From Gracilaria vermiculophylla (lineage: Eukaryota; Rhodophyta; Florideophyceae; Gracilariales; Gracilariaceae), in assembly GCA_019155205.2 (NCBI GenBank), contig JAHNZQ020000172.1, positions 818,404 to 842,308 on the forward strand: a stretch of DNA of 23,905 bases, given 5' to 3'. Below the pieces are notes generated by a model. It saw nothing but the letters and a program-made list of their open reading frames with translations, had not been told where the DNA came from and did no database searches. This document shows, piece after piece, positions 1-7,674 of this stretch. The translations under genes were made by a program, and so were the position numbers. Each line of letters starts with the position of its first letter. Position 1 is the first letter of the stretch.

Positions 1-126
1 TCTAACAATTTCTATCACAAAGCATCTAGAACATTCTCAACAATTCTTCTATAGAATATTCTAGAACCATCTGGACTTTTCTAGTTTCTAGTTGCTTCTA
101 GGAAGCTTCCAATGGCTTCTACAACA
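1..126 (-). repeat. LTR, U3 part, cut by window edge
   Basis: Read on the minus strand from 126 downward, this begins TGTTGTAGAAGC and is full of TAGAA/TTCTA words. It aligns along its whole length with the plus-oriented copy starting at 2930 (TGTTATAGAAGC); shared blocks include GAAGC-TTC...GAAGCAACTAGAAACT, CTATAGAAG and ATGCTTT..GATAGAAA. The abrupt change from integrase coding to this repeat at 126/127 places an LTR boundary there. Only the U3 portion is in view; the rest lies left of position 1. It probably belongs to an element inserted into the integrase of the minus-strand gypsy copy. The target duplication cannot be checked because the other end is not present. Confidence 0.7.
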
Positions 127-129
127 AGG

Positions 130-640
130 ATACCTTTTGATCTTATTCAGAGACTAGGGTTCGAGGAATCGCAAACTTCGAGAACAGATGGTTTTCAAAG
201 AGTTCGAATGTCTCTTTTGCTGAGGCCGATTTCGTGGTGGGGATGAAAAATGCTCACTTTGCAAGTTTGTAGACGATGAGGAAGATTTTTTTTCATGTCC
301 CGAGGCATGCCCTGGGCGGCCCGTCAGAAATTCAAAGGTGACTGTCTCCCAGCACCAAGTTGGAATGGGTAGAGGCCAGAGTTTGCCTGGTGGAGCTTTT
401 TTGAGTACTTTATCGACTGGCCTTGTCGGCATTTGAAGATCAACTTTAATATATCCCTGTACATCTGAGGCCAATAAGCAGGTTGCGATGTCTTGCAGGA
501 CGCCGTTTTCGCGCCGACGTAGCCGATGTCATGAAAGTGTGCGATGAGCTCCCTCCGCAGGCTCCCGATGGGGATGTACAGCAGTGTTGGCGATGTTCCT
601 GTTCAAGAAATTAGTCCTTCTGTTACCTAAAATTTAGTGT
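130..640 (-). pseudogene. Gypsy integrase fragment
   Basis: Minus-strand frames give the end of the zinc-binding region (a YWPQMYRDI-like segment near 475-500), then PGKLWPLPIPT, WETVTFEFLTG and, after shifts, words resembling KLAK, FIPTTKSA and AIPRTLVS. This is the Ty3/gypsy integrase from the HHCC domain into the catalytic core. The first catalytic aspartate, normally in a DF-TG motif, reads Glu (codon at about 331-333). At least three frame changes or stops occur. The coding stops before the second catalytic residue, where the LTR at 126 begins. The fragment cannot make integrase. Confidence 0.75.
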
Positions 641-649
641 TATGGTTGG

Positions 650-1999
650 AGCCCGGCGAGGTTTCAGTGTCTGGTGAGAGCAGCGCCTGGGCTACTTGAC
701 CGGTCTTGTAGGCAGTTCAGATGCGCGTATGTATGTCTGCGAACAGGTCCTTAAGGGTGCACAGCCGCGATGATTCGTTATTTGGGCGGCAGCTGTGGGC
801 ATCAAGTGCAACCGCTTTAGCTCCCGCAATGCGTTTGAAGTCGAATAAGAACTGCTGTATCTCATCAAGCCAGCGACACTGTTGTTCAAAGAGGGGTTAT
901 TTCATCAGGAGATATGTGATCTGGTCGTGATCCGCTAGGAGCATAAAAAATCGAGCTCAGGAGTACGAACTCTATATGCGGAGGGCGATTATGGTGGCGA
1001 GGAGCTCTTGATCTCCCGTATCTCATTTGCTCTCAGCCAGTAGAGGCAGTGAAAAAGGAAGAAGATAGGGTGTTTTTTCTGCGAGAGTGTCGCACCGACA
1101 GAATTTTTAGAGGCATAGGTGGCAAGGATGAATAGCTGGGCTGGGTGGGCGTGAGCCAAGACCGGAGCTGAGGTGAGTGAATCCTTCAGCTTTCTGAAAG
1201 GTTCTTCTTGCTCCGTGCCCCAAAATAAAGTGTGGGTGTGGAGCAGGTTCAAGATGTAGCGTACGTTGTGTGCGTAACGCTTGATAAATCGTCGATAGAA
1301 GTTGGCCAGTCTCATGGACTGCTGTACATGCCGAATTTTGCATGGTGTAGGGCAGTTATGGACGGCATTGGCAAGGTGCTCTTGTGTGGTGGTCCCCTTC
1401 GCCAACACACATAAATCGAGTAAGTCCACTTCTGTCGCGCCTAATGCACGTTTGCTGCGTTTCGCAAATAAACGTTTTGCGCAGAATACATCGGGTACCG
1501 GGCGCCAGTGCATCTTGTGTTCCTCAAGAGTTTGGCTGCATACCAGGATGACGTTGATATATAATAACGGGTACTGTCCATTGAGGGAGCGAAGGACGAA
1601 TGCGATGAGTCGCAAGAACGCGGCTGGGGGATTGATGAGCCCAAATCACAAGACGAGCCGTTCGAAGGAACCGAAGTGGGGGCCAATGGAGGGTTTGTGA
1701 CAATCCTTTCTTCGTGTCTTCGTTTGTTTATGGGGGCTTAAAATAACAATCTGGGAAAAGTATCGCGTGAATGCCACCTGGTCTAACGCATCGTCGAAGA
1801 GCATCAGGGGTGTGGAATCGGGCATTGTGGTTTGATTTAGCCTGGGATGGTTGTGCACCATTCGGACCTCCCCAGAATTCCTCTCGGCAAAGAAGGTGGA
1901 TGCTCCGTAGAAGTAGATGGAGGGGCGAGTGAGACTCTTGCGGAGAAGGTGGTCCAGCGTGTCTCGTAGCATTTTGAGGTTTTTTGCGGAGAGACGCAT
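650..1999 (-). pseudogene. Gypsy reverse transcriptase-RNase H remnant
   Basis: Minus frame from 1999: RLSAKNLKMLRDTLDHLLRK, RPSIYFYGASTFFAE, GEVRMVHNHPRLNQ and TPLMLFDDALDQVAFTRYFSQ are the fingers/palm entry of Ty3/gypsy RT. After a stop between 1616 and 1645 the same frame continues with LVLWFGL-type sequence and LYINVILVCSQTLEEHK, the catalytic box. Then come the connection (LANFYRRFIKRYAHNV) and RNase H (ILATYASKNSVGATLSQ). The YxDD box reads YINV (1550-1561) and the first RNase H aspartate reads Tyr (1115-1117), so both active sites are lost. Further downstream, to about 650, a shifted frame gives the end of RNase H (RWLDEIQQF, RIAGAKAVALDA). Confidence 0.85.
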
Positions 2000-2058
2000 T
2001 ACCGGGCTGACCGGTGGGGTGTCGTTTTGTTTCCGATTGCTGTATAAATCGATGTATC

Positions 2059-2823
2059 TTATTGGCGGGAGTGTGTCCTGGAGGTCTTCACGGAAGATGT
2101 CGTGACATTCCTCGAAGATTTCTTAAAGCTCCGGGTGGCAGGGAACAGACGAATTAGGTTGGAGTCGCATGAAAAAGAGCTTGCACTCCTTTTTTCGTGT
2201 ATATATGTAAAGTCATTTACACGAGATAGTTGTGATGATCTTGGGTTTGGGAGGCGGGGCGGAGAATGGACGCCTGCGGGCGAGTACGCGGGACTGGGAG
2301 CCATCAGCCCGCTTGATAGGCAAGGCGTACGAGTCCCAATCGACAGAGGTGAGTGTGTTGCGGAGCCATTGACGTCTGACCGTGATCAGGGGTAGGTCAC
2401 GTATGCTGTGATTTCCGCCCGCAACTCGTCCAGTTAAATGATAGTCCTTGTCGCAGAATTTATCTAAACGGTAGAGCTGTCGCCAATTTCCGTTTTCGCG
2501 AAGGCCAAAGCGCGCAGGTAAAGTTCGCAAAGCCGGGTGGTGGCAGGAGAGAGAAAGGCGTGGGATGCTCCCGGGAACAGACGGAGGACGACTCTGTGGC
2601 CATTCAGGGTGCCGTGATACAATATCTTACCAACGGGGCCCACGTCTACTGCCGTGAAGGTAGGTTGGGGGGGAGGGGATGTGGCAGAAGCAGGTGTGGG
2701 GGCCGCACCAACGTGTAGCGATCCTAATTTTTTGACGGCCGGGATGTTGTGTGGTTCGAGAAGATGATCTACCGACAGTGTTGTTTCGGGTCGCTGCCAG
2801 AATGCTGTCCGCAACCTTTGCAT
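2059..2823 (-). pseudogene. Gypsy protease and protease-RT linker remnant
   Basis: The minus frame from 2823 contains GKILYHGTLNGHRVVLRLFPGASHAFLS, written here only as blocks: GKILYHG, VVLRLF, PGASHAFLS. This is the retroviral-type aspartic protease of Ty3/gypsy, where the box should read D-S/T-G-A. Here the Asp and Ser positions read Phe-Pro (FPGA at 2566-2577), so the catalytic Asp is gone. Around 2464-2530 and 2213-2304 the frame changes and continues as the poorly conserved linker to RT. A proline-rich stretch at about 2650-2700 precedes the protease. Confidence 0.7.
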
Positions 2824-2929
2824 CGATCCCGGGCGCAGTCCATGCGCATTTAGATCTCGTTGTTCATGCCCGCAGGTCCACGAGTGGCCGCGTTTGGGTG
2901 CTTATTGAACCTCGATGGATTGAGGATGG

Positions 2930-3200
2930 TGTTATAGAAGCATATAGAAGCTTCTAGGAAGCAACTAGAAACTGCTGATATCTAGAGACTTCTAGAAGGC
3001 TCTATAGAAGAAAATATGTAGAAGTATTTTATGCTTTAAGATAGAAACTATTAGAAGTTCTAGAAGTCTATAGAACATTATGAAAACACTATATAAGAAA
3101 GAATTGCCGACCAGGTTTGATGACTGATAGAAGTCAAGCCGAGTCATCGAAGTAAAATAAAAGTGCGTTTACTCAACTTTATTCAAAGCTCTGTACTACA
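2930..3200 (+). repeat. Solo LTR (plus) inside the gypsy element
   Basis: Starts TGTTATAGAAGC and aligns with the inverted copy at 126-1. The U3 is packed with TAGAA/TTCTA words, including two TTCTAGAA palindromes (2990-2997, 3058-3065). A TATA box (TATATAA, 3090-3096) and a polyadenylation signal (AATAAA, 3156-3161) follow in the expected LTR order. The end is uncertain: CTACA at 3200 or TTTACA at 3210 are candidates. There is no primer site after it and no element body, so it is best read as a solo LTR. It separates gypsy gag from protease. I could not find a clean target duplication. Confidence 0.6.
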
Positions 3201-3210
3201 CCTATTTACA

Positions 3211-4284
3211 AGAAATTGTGGATTGGCCCGGGCCACTGCCATTGGTGCTAGTGGTGCAGCGGTAGTGGCAATTATCCTGGGAGCCACTCTGTGGATTCCG
3301 GGAATTGTGGGTGCTGTCCGTATGGCGTCGTTTTTATGCAGTGTGAAGGGTCTAGACGAAGTTAAGGGCTTCTTTGAGGTCCGGCGGGCAACCAGTGGGG
3401 TATGTTTCGGGGAGTTTGCATTTGTAGTAGAGTATAGGAAGTGATAGCTGGAGGTAGCTGTAGGCCTTGCAGAGTAGTGTTTCACATGTTTCGATATGGT
3501 GGTTGAAGGGGGTGATGTGCTTCTTCATTGACCTTCGGAGTTGGAACTGGATGAGTTCCAGTCTGGCCTTGGCTAGGTCACTGGCCGGGACATATACCTT
3601 GATGGAGCCCGTTTCCAGCTCTTGCAAAGTTTCAAATGACTTGCCTTGAGACAGCGCTCGGTTGTTCTAACGATAAGCCGTCTCACATAGTTGGCAGACG
3701 ACGATGTGAACTTCTTGAGCGGGTGTTGCTGCTGAGAAAATGGTTGTAACCCTGTGCAAGTCGGACGCAAAGTCTGTGATGTAATCAGACGAGCGTTCTT
3801 CCGCTCGTGCGGCGAAGGTAAAGTTGGATACGGATGTGACCGCGTGTGCAAGATCGGAGCGGATGACCCGGACCCACTCGGCTGAGGTGATGGGTGCTTT
3901 CAGACGGGTGTTACGCGCATTGGGCAGTATTTCATTCGCATTTTTCTTCCCTTCCTCTGCATTTGTTCCGTTTCCCGGCGATATCCGTTGATCTTCAACA
4001 GGTGACTTCTTATGCTGTGTTTGAGGTGTGTCGAAAGCCAAGAGCTTCAGCCTCGGAAGGTTGGGATACACGCAACTGTGCGGGAGCGAGTATATTTGAA
4101 ACTTTTGGGGACGAGACCCGAAAGTCTCCGGAAGGTCCATGATGCGCGTATGCAACTCGCACATCTTCCAGGCCAGCGTGTCCATCGAGCACTGATAGTT
4201 GAGTAGCGCGAAGAGGGTAGCGTCGAGTGTTGATGGTTCAAATGGTGAACTGTGCATCACGTGTCACAAGAGAGTATAGCGCAA
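3211..4284 (-). pseudogene. Gypsy gag remnant
   Basis: A minus-strand frame runs from 4260 to 3667, is broken by a TAG (3664-3666), and continues in the same frame to 3352. The same frame is also open upstream of 4284, into the leader, apart from two stops at about 4270-4287. The gag may therefore once have started further upstream. No zinc knuckle is readable in the remaining part; the region just before protease (about 2823-2929, SWTCGHEQRD) may be what is left of one, now separated by the inserted LTR. Assignment rests on position (between primer site and protease) and on length, not on a strong motif. Confidence 0.55.
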
Positions 4285-4703
4285 TTAGCTCATTTGTTTT
4301 TCTAACATCGAGCAAAGCCTGTGGAGTGGCATTTGTGCTCGAGGCGACGCTGTGGGGAAGCTTGGAGGATGTGGGCAATTGCTGGTGAGGCAGCAGGCGA
4401 GACATACGCCTAATTGGGTGAGCGAGGAGTTTCCGAACGAGAGGCGGTGGCGGTGCTCTGCTCGTGGGGCCGCAGCGGGTTTGGCGGTGGCGACGGCTCG
4501 TGTGCGGGATCCTGAGCGGTCAGGCTCTGTCAAAAAGAGCGGCGTCGGGGAGAGCGGCGTGTGCTCGCAGCAGCATAGGAACTGTAAAGGCTGGCGTTTC
4601 GGGAGCTCGTGACACGGATCGCAGCGTCTTAGTGAAAAGGCGGAGGTAAAGTGAATAATGAAGGTATGAGAAGAAGTGGGAGCTGGTTCGGGTGGGAATA
4701 ATT
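4285..4703 (-). other. Gypsy untranslated leader or gag N-terminus
   Basis: A GC-rich segment between the primer site and the first remaining gag ATG. It is open in the gag frame, reading into Ser/Pro/Ala/Arg-rich sequence with no motif. It could be the original gag N-terminus, cut off by stops at about 4270-4287, or simply leader RNA. Confidence 0.4.
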
Positions 4704-4717
4704 GAGCGATGCTACCA
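4704..4717 (-). other. Primer binding site, tRNA-iMet 3' end type
   Basis: On the minus strand the sequence is TGGTAGCATCGCTC, two bases after the LTR end (ATTACA). Its complement ends GATGCTACCA, i.e. acceptor strand + U72 + A73 + CCA, the unusual A1-U72 type of initiator tRNA-Met. It differs from the site expected for yeast iMet at two of 14 positions. This is a conventional primer site, unlike the anticodon-arm site of the copia element at 6727. Confidence 0.6.
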
Positions 4718-4719
4718 CA

Positions 4720-4955
4720 TGTAATGCACAGATTTGAAAAGAGTCTGCCCGGTCCAATCTTTAGAGACAGCTGGGCCGAGTCTCTTATATATGTCATAAT
4801 AAATAGCTGGTTCTAAATATACTTGCTGTTGCCAAGTATGTACTGACTGTTTCTAAATACACCAACTCTTTCTAAGTATACTAGCTGTTTCTAAGTAAAT
4901 AATAGCGGTTTTTAAATATTTTTGCTGTTTCCAGGTATATACCAGCTGTTTATCA
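4720..4955 (-). repeat. Gypsy 5' LTR with TATA box
   Basis: On the minus strand this ends ATTACA immediately before the primer site. A TATATAA lies at 4785-4791, with about 65 bases of R-U5 after it. Upstream (4805-4953) the U3 is a tandem array. The outer boundary is not exact, because the second LTR of this element is absent and cannot be compared. Confidence 0.6.
4805..4953 (-). repeat. ~20-bp tandem array in LTR U3
   Basis: About eight degenerate units of 19-21 bp. On the plus strand they follow AGCTGTTTCTAAGTATACT, e.g. at 4805, 4824, 4844, 4864, 4883, 4904, 4924 and 4944. They stand directly upstream of the TATA box of the minus-strand LTR, the usual place for repeated enhancer elements in retrotransposons. 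Confidence 0.7.
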
Positions 4956-4960
4956 TTAAC

Positions 4961-5538
4961 GACTTTTTTTTATTGCACGGCGCATTTGTGCCTTGTCCGC
5001 CTTTTTCCATCTGTAGGACAGCGGTCGGTGTTTGTGGTGTGCCGCTGTTCATGAACAGCTCTTGACTGTGCCTTATCGTAATGATCAGCCTACAAACCGT
5101 GACCATCCGTCCGGATCAAATTGAAATTTTTTGTATTTTCAGGGTGCTGTTAATGAGGATTTTTGGTGAGTTCTGCACAAAGCTTCTTGGCTGTTCTCTG
5201 ATGCAGATAGATTCTTTTGTATTTACCAGCCGAATTGCACACATACAAAATGTTTCTGGTGACCGTCAAGACACACGCATAACAGTCACAAGCCTTGCAA
5301 TTTTTTCGAAACCACCAGATACAACGTAGCGTAGGACCGGTCACACGATCTTCGACAGCACACTAGAAGCTCCCATCGTCTTTTCCCTCACCGACGGAAA
5401 AACACTAGCATTTCTTTGCAATTTTGTGATACACAAACAACAATATAGATACCTGGTTATCCGACTATCGCTCAGTATGTTACTTTATAATAAATTTGCA
5501 CAGTCAGCCAAGTTAACTGATATTCTCGTACGTTAAGA
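4961..5538. other. No gene seen
   Basis: About 580 bases between the gypsy LTR and the Tc1 transposon. Open frames here are short and motif-free; the longest, at 5081-5329, gives no recognisable protein. A palindrome GCTGTTCATGAACAGC occurs near 5043-5058. I see no RNA gene or repeat that matches the rest of the window. Confidence 0.6.
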
Positions 5539-5560
5539 TACAATGCGTTTGAAAAACATA
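5539..5560 (+). repeat. Left terminal inverted repeat of Tc1 element
   Basis: Starts TACAATGCGTTTGAAAAAC; the complement of 12571-12592 starts TACAGACTGTTTCAAAAAC. The TA is the probable target duplication. A further CAAAAGTGCG-type word at about 5569 may be an inner site. Confidence 0.65.
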
Positions 5561-5667
5561 TTACCCCCTCAAAAGTGCGCCAAAACTGTACTGTAGGCTA
5601 GATTTCGCACATAGTCAATGTAGACTCATTTTAAAAAGATATGTACACCGTCTTCTTTCTAGTAAAA

Positions 5668-6264
5668 ATGGCTCGGGGCCCGCCACTTTCCAAGCAAAAA
5701 CAGCTTCAAGTGGTTAAGATAAACGCCGAAAAACATTCTAACAGTGCTATCGCTAAAAAATTAAAGAGTGATAGGTTCACAATTGCTACTTTTCTCAAAA
5801 ACCCGACTATATATGGCTTTCAACGATCTCTGGGACGCCCTAAGAAGCTCAGCCCAGCAGATAAAAGAGGAAGTAAAAGAGAGTTATGCAAAGGAAAAGT
5901 ATCGTGCAAAACAATTGGAATAAATCTCAATCTCAACGTTTCTAAATCAACTATATGGAGGCAGATAAACAGCACTAACTTATTTAAATATAAAAAAAAT
6001 TAAGAAATCTTTCTTTCTCCAAGACCACCACAAGCAAAAGAAAATTGACTGGTGTGCTAGAAAACCCTATTGGAAAAAAGAATGGGAAAATGATCTTTCT
6101 ACTGATGAAAACAAGTTCAATCTGAACTGACCAGATTGCTACAAATATTATTATTGGCACGATCTTCGTAAGGAACGTCATGAATTTTATACTAGGCACT
6201 CTGGTGAAGGCTCTGTAATGGTGTAGGCGGGCATTTCTAGAAAAGTTCTAACGGAAATTGCCTT
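5668..6264 (+). pseudogene. Tc1 transposase, N-terminal half
   Basis: Start chosen at ATG 5668 (AAAAATGGCT context, protein MARGPPLSKQ); an in-frame ATG at 5641 lies 9 codons upstream and is less typical of the family. The first helix-turn-helix covers about residues 5-50 (KINAEKHSNSAIAKKLK), a GRPKKLS motif follows at about 57-63, then a second helix-turn-helix with SKSTIWRQIN. The first frame ends at 6003 in a run of A. A frame change is needed to enter DLSTDENKFN, which holds the first catalytic Asp, then YYWHDLRKE. In-frame TGA and TAG follow (NLN*PD; VMV*AG). The frame is cut by the copia LTR at 6265 in the middle of an LTEIAF motif. Confidence 0.85.
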
Positions 6265-6321
6265 TATGAATATTACGTGCAGTACTTCGCCGGTATCGCG
6301 TCTGTTTGATTTCACAGGTAT

Positions 6322-6414
6322 GGCTATCGCTACTGTCTTCCTATGCCTGCGTGGTTACCGCTACTGTCGTCCCGTACCTGCGTGGCTATCGCTACTGTCT
6401 ACAATGGCTACGGT
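6322..6414 (+). repeat. Three 31-bp tandem repeats in U3
   Basis: The word GGCTATCGCTACTGTC (once GGTTACCG...) starts at 6322, 6353 and 6384, exactly 31 bases apart, with CCTGCGT before copies two and three. A weaker fourth echo (TATCGCTACG) follows at about 6420. The same array is in the 3' LTR near 11620-11710. Its U3 position suggests promoter or enhancer function. Confidence 0.8.
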
Positions 6415-6587
6415 TGAGTATCGCTACGTACTAAGTTTGTTCGTTCTCGATAATACTGTGCCAAGGGCCTGTTTGTAGCGTACGTCTTCTACTGTGAGTT
6501 TGTTATTGGGTTTAGGTCTGTGCTTAGTGTGCTGTCTTGGTCGGTGACTCTGGGTTGCTATCGAAGGTTTGGTGTTTCTGTGTTCTC

Positions 6588-6610
6588 TATATAAGCGCTC
6601 TGTGAGCGCT
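6588..6610 (+). promoter_or_regulatory. LTR promoter: TATA box plus hairpin
   Basis: TATATAA at 6588-6594, overlapped by a perfect 7-bp hairpin AGCGCTC-TGT-GAGCGCT at 6594-6610. Transcription would start about 25-30 bases after the TATA box, near 6615-6620. No ATG occurs between here and 6730, so the gag ATG is the first in the predicted RNA. The same block is at 11886-11908. Confidence 0.7.
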
Positions 6611-6726
6611 CTCGGTCGTCGACTGAGGCGGTCAAGCGATCCGTTCTTCTGTTACTTTACCCTCTGTTCTACTGTGAAAGCTTTATCAGTTCGTGTTTTC
6701 GACCTTCGCTACTCACGCGTTTTATT

Positions 6727-6741
6727 GTTATGAGCCCAGCC
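6727..6741 (+). other. Primer binding site, tRNA-iMet anticodon arm
   Basis: GTTATGAGCCCAGCC directly follows the LTR. Its complement, GGCTGGGCTCATAAC, is the anticodon arm of eukaryotic initiator tRNA-Met (GGGCTCATAAC is identical to yeast; animals have C for T at position 33). Drosophila copia is known to prime from a cleaved half of this tRNA at a very similar site. The gag start codon ATG (6730-6732) lies inside the site and pairs with the CAU anticodon. Confidence 0.8.
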
Positions 6742-7674
6742 TCCTCGTCAGCTGATCTGCCTAGCAGGCCTCGTTTCTCTTGGGATATTCAGCACGTTTC
6801 TTGGACTGATGGAAAAGGAAACCGGGAACAATATGCTGACGCCGTGAAGTTATGGCAAGCATTACAGGAAGGGCTTAGTGAGACCAACAGCAATAAGATT
6901 CCTTCCAGGTTACAGGGTTTGATGCTACAGTCTCAACTGTTTGGTCGTGCACGAGACTTGTGCAAGTCTCTGTCGCAGGAAACTATCGCTTCAGAAGATG
7001 GTGCACAAGCTAATGTGAGCGTTATTTACAAACGCGACGCGCTTGTTGTCCTCAGTGACGTTTACCATGATTTCGTGAATATATTGTCTACTCGCCGGGG
7101 ACCCTCAGAGTCGTTCAAAAACTTTGACTCCCGCTTTCAGGCGCAGATATCTAAGTTACATGCTCATGGAACAGTCGTCAAGCTCTCCGATTCTGTTCTG
7201 GCCTTCACGCTACTTGCCAACGCTGATGTTGATGCTACTCAGCGTGTCTCCGTTTTGGCTAGTGCTGCTCCACGCGCTGATGCCTTCAATGCTTTTTCTA
7301 CCACTGATGACTACTTAATGGCTGTGAAGTATGATTCGATCGCGTCTGTTCTCCGTCAATGCGAAAGATCGCCATTGGCTACAACCCGTCCGCCCGTCAG
7401 TGGCTACGCTGCAAATACTTCGAAACGTAGTATCCTCTATGACGTCCAGAAAGTAAAAGCAAGACTTACACCTGCACAACTATCTGATTTGAAGTCTAAA
7501 TCCAAGTGCCACCTTTGCAGCAAGTATGGTCACTGGAAATCTGATCATAAGGAAGACGGATCTTTGAAGGCAGGCGCTCAATGCTTCGATCATTCTGCAC
7601 ATAAAGGGGCTCTGCAGAAAACTCTCACCTTCAACATGGCTACTGTTTCCGCTGATAATGCCCTTCTCTCTTGA
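6730..7674 (+). CDS. gag: Copia gag (capsid-nucleocapsid)
   Basis: A 314-codon open frame with no internal stop, starting at the first ATG of the predicted transcript. Residues about 20-220 are mostly helical and Ser/Ala/Leu-rich, as in copia-type Gag (UBN2-like) capsid domains. At residues about 260-273 is a zinc-knuckle sequence CHLCSKYGHWKSDH with spacing C-X2-C-X4-H-X4-H. The usual last Cys is His, which can still bind zinc. The frame ends TCT TGA at 7669-7674, overlapping the pol frame, which is +1 relative to it. Gag forms the particle that packages the RNA and tRNA primer. Confidence 0.85.
   Translation: MSPASSSADLPSRPRFSWDIQHVSWTDGKGNREQYADAVKLWQALQEGLSETNSNKIPSRLQGLMLQSQLFGRARDLCKSLSQETIASEDGAQANVSVIYKRDALVVLSDVYHDFVNILSTRRGPSESFKNFDSRFQAQISKLHAHGTVVKLSDSVLAFTLLANADVDATQRVSVLASAAPRADAFNAFSTTDDYLMAVKYDSIASVLRQCERSPLATTRPPVSGYAANTSKRSILYDVQKVKARLTPAQLSDLKSKSKCHLCSKYGHWKSDHKEDGSLKAGAQCFDHSAHKGALQKTLTFNMATVSADNALLS

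Larger units (their letters stand above)
127..4960 (-). mobile_element. Decayed Ty3/gypsy retrotransposon, minus strand
   Basis: From high to low coordinates the order is 5' LTR with TATA box, primer site, leader, gag, protease, reverse transcriptase, RNase H, integrase. That is the Ty3/gypsy (Metaviridae) order, with integrase after RNase H. The frames carry many stops and shifts. Key aspartates are replaced in protease, RT, RNase H and integrase. The copy ends inside integrase at 127, where another LTR begins, and is interrupted between gag and protease by a plus-oriented LTR at 2930 to about 3200. No 3' LTR of its own is present. It must be an old, immobile copy. Confidence 0.85.
6265..6726 (+). 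repeat. 5' LTR of copia element
   Basis: Matches 11563-12024 base for base except 9 substitutions and no gaps. It starts (T)ATGAATATT and ends TTTTATT, lacking a clean TG...CA form; ends were set by where the two copies diverge and by the primer site and polypurine tract that abut them. It contains a 31-bp triplicate (6322-6414), a TATA box at 6588 and a hairpin at 6594. Confidence 0.92.

Noticed and set aside
1..3200. The inverted LTR pair as long terminal inverted repeats of a single DNA transposon
   Set aside because: The enclosed sequence is gypsy pol, continuous with gypsy gag outside the pair, and the second LTR carries TATA and AATAAA in LTR order.
5140..5166. AG / GTGAGT pair as a micro-exon
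   Set aside because: Single weak acceptor and donor with no frame or neighbouring exons to support it.
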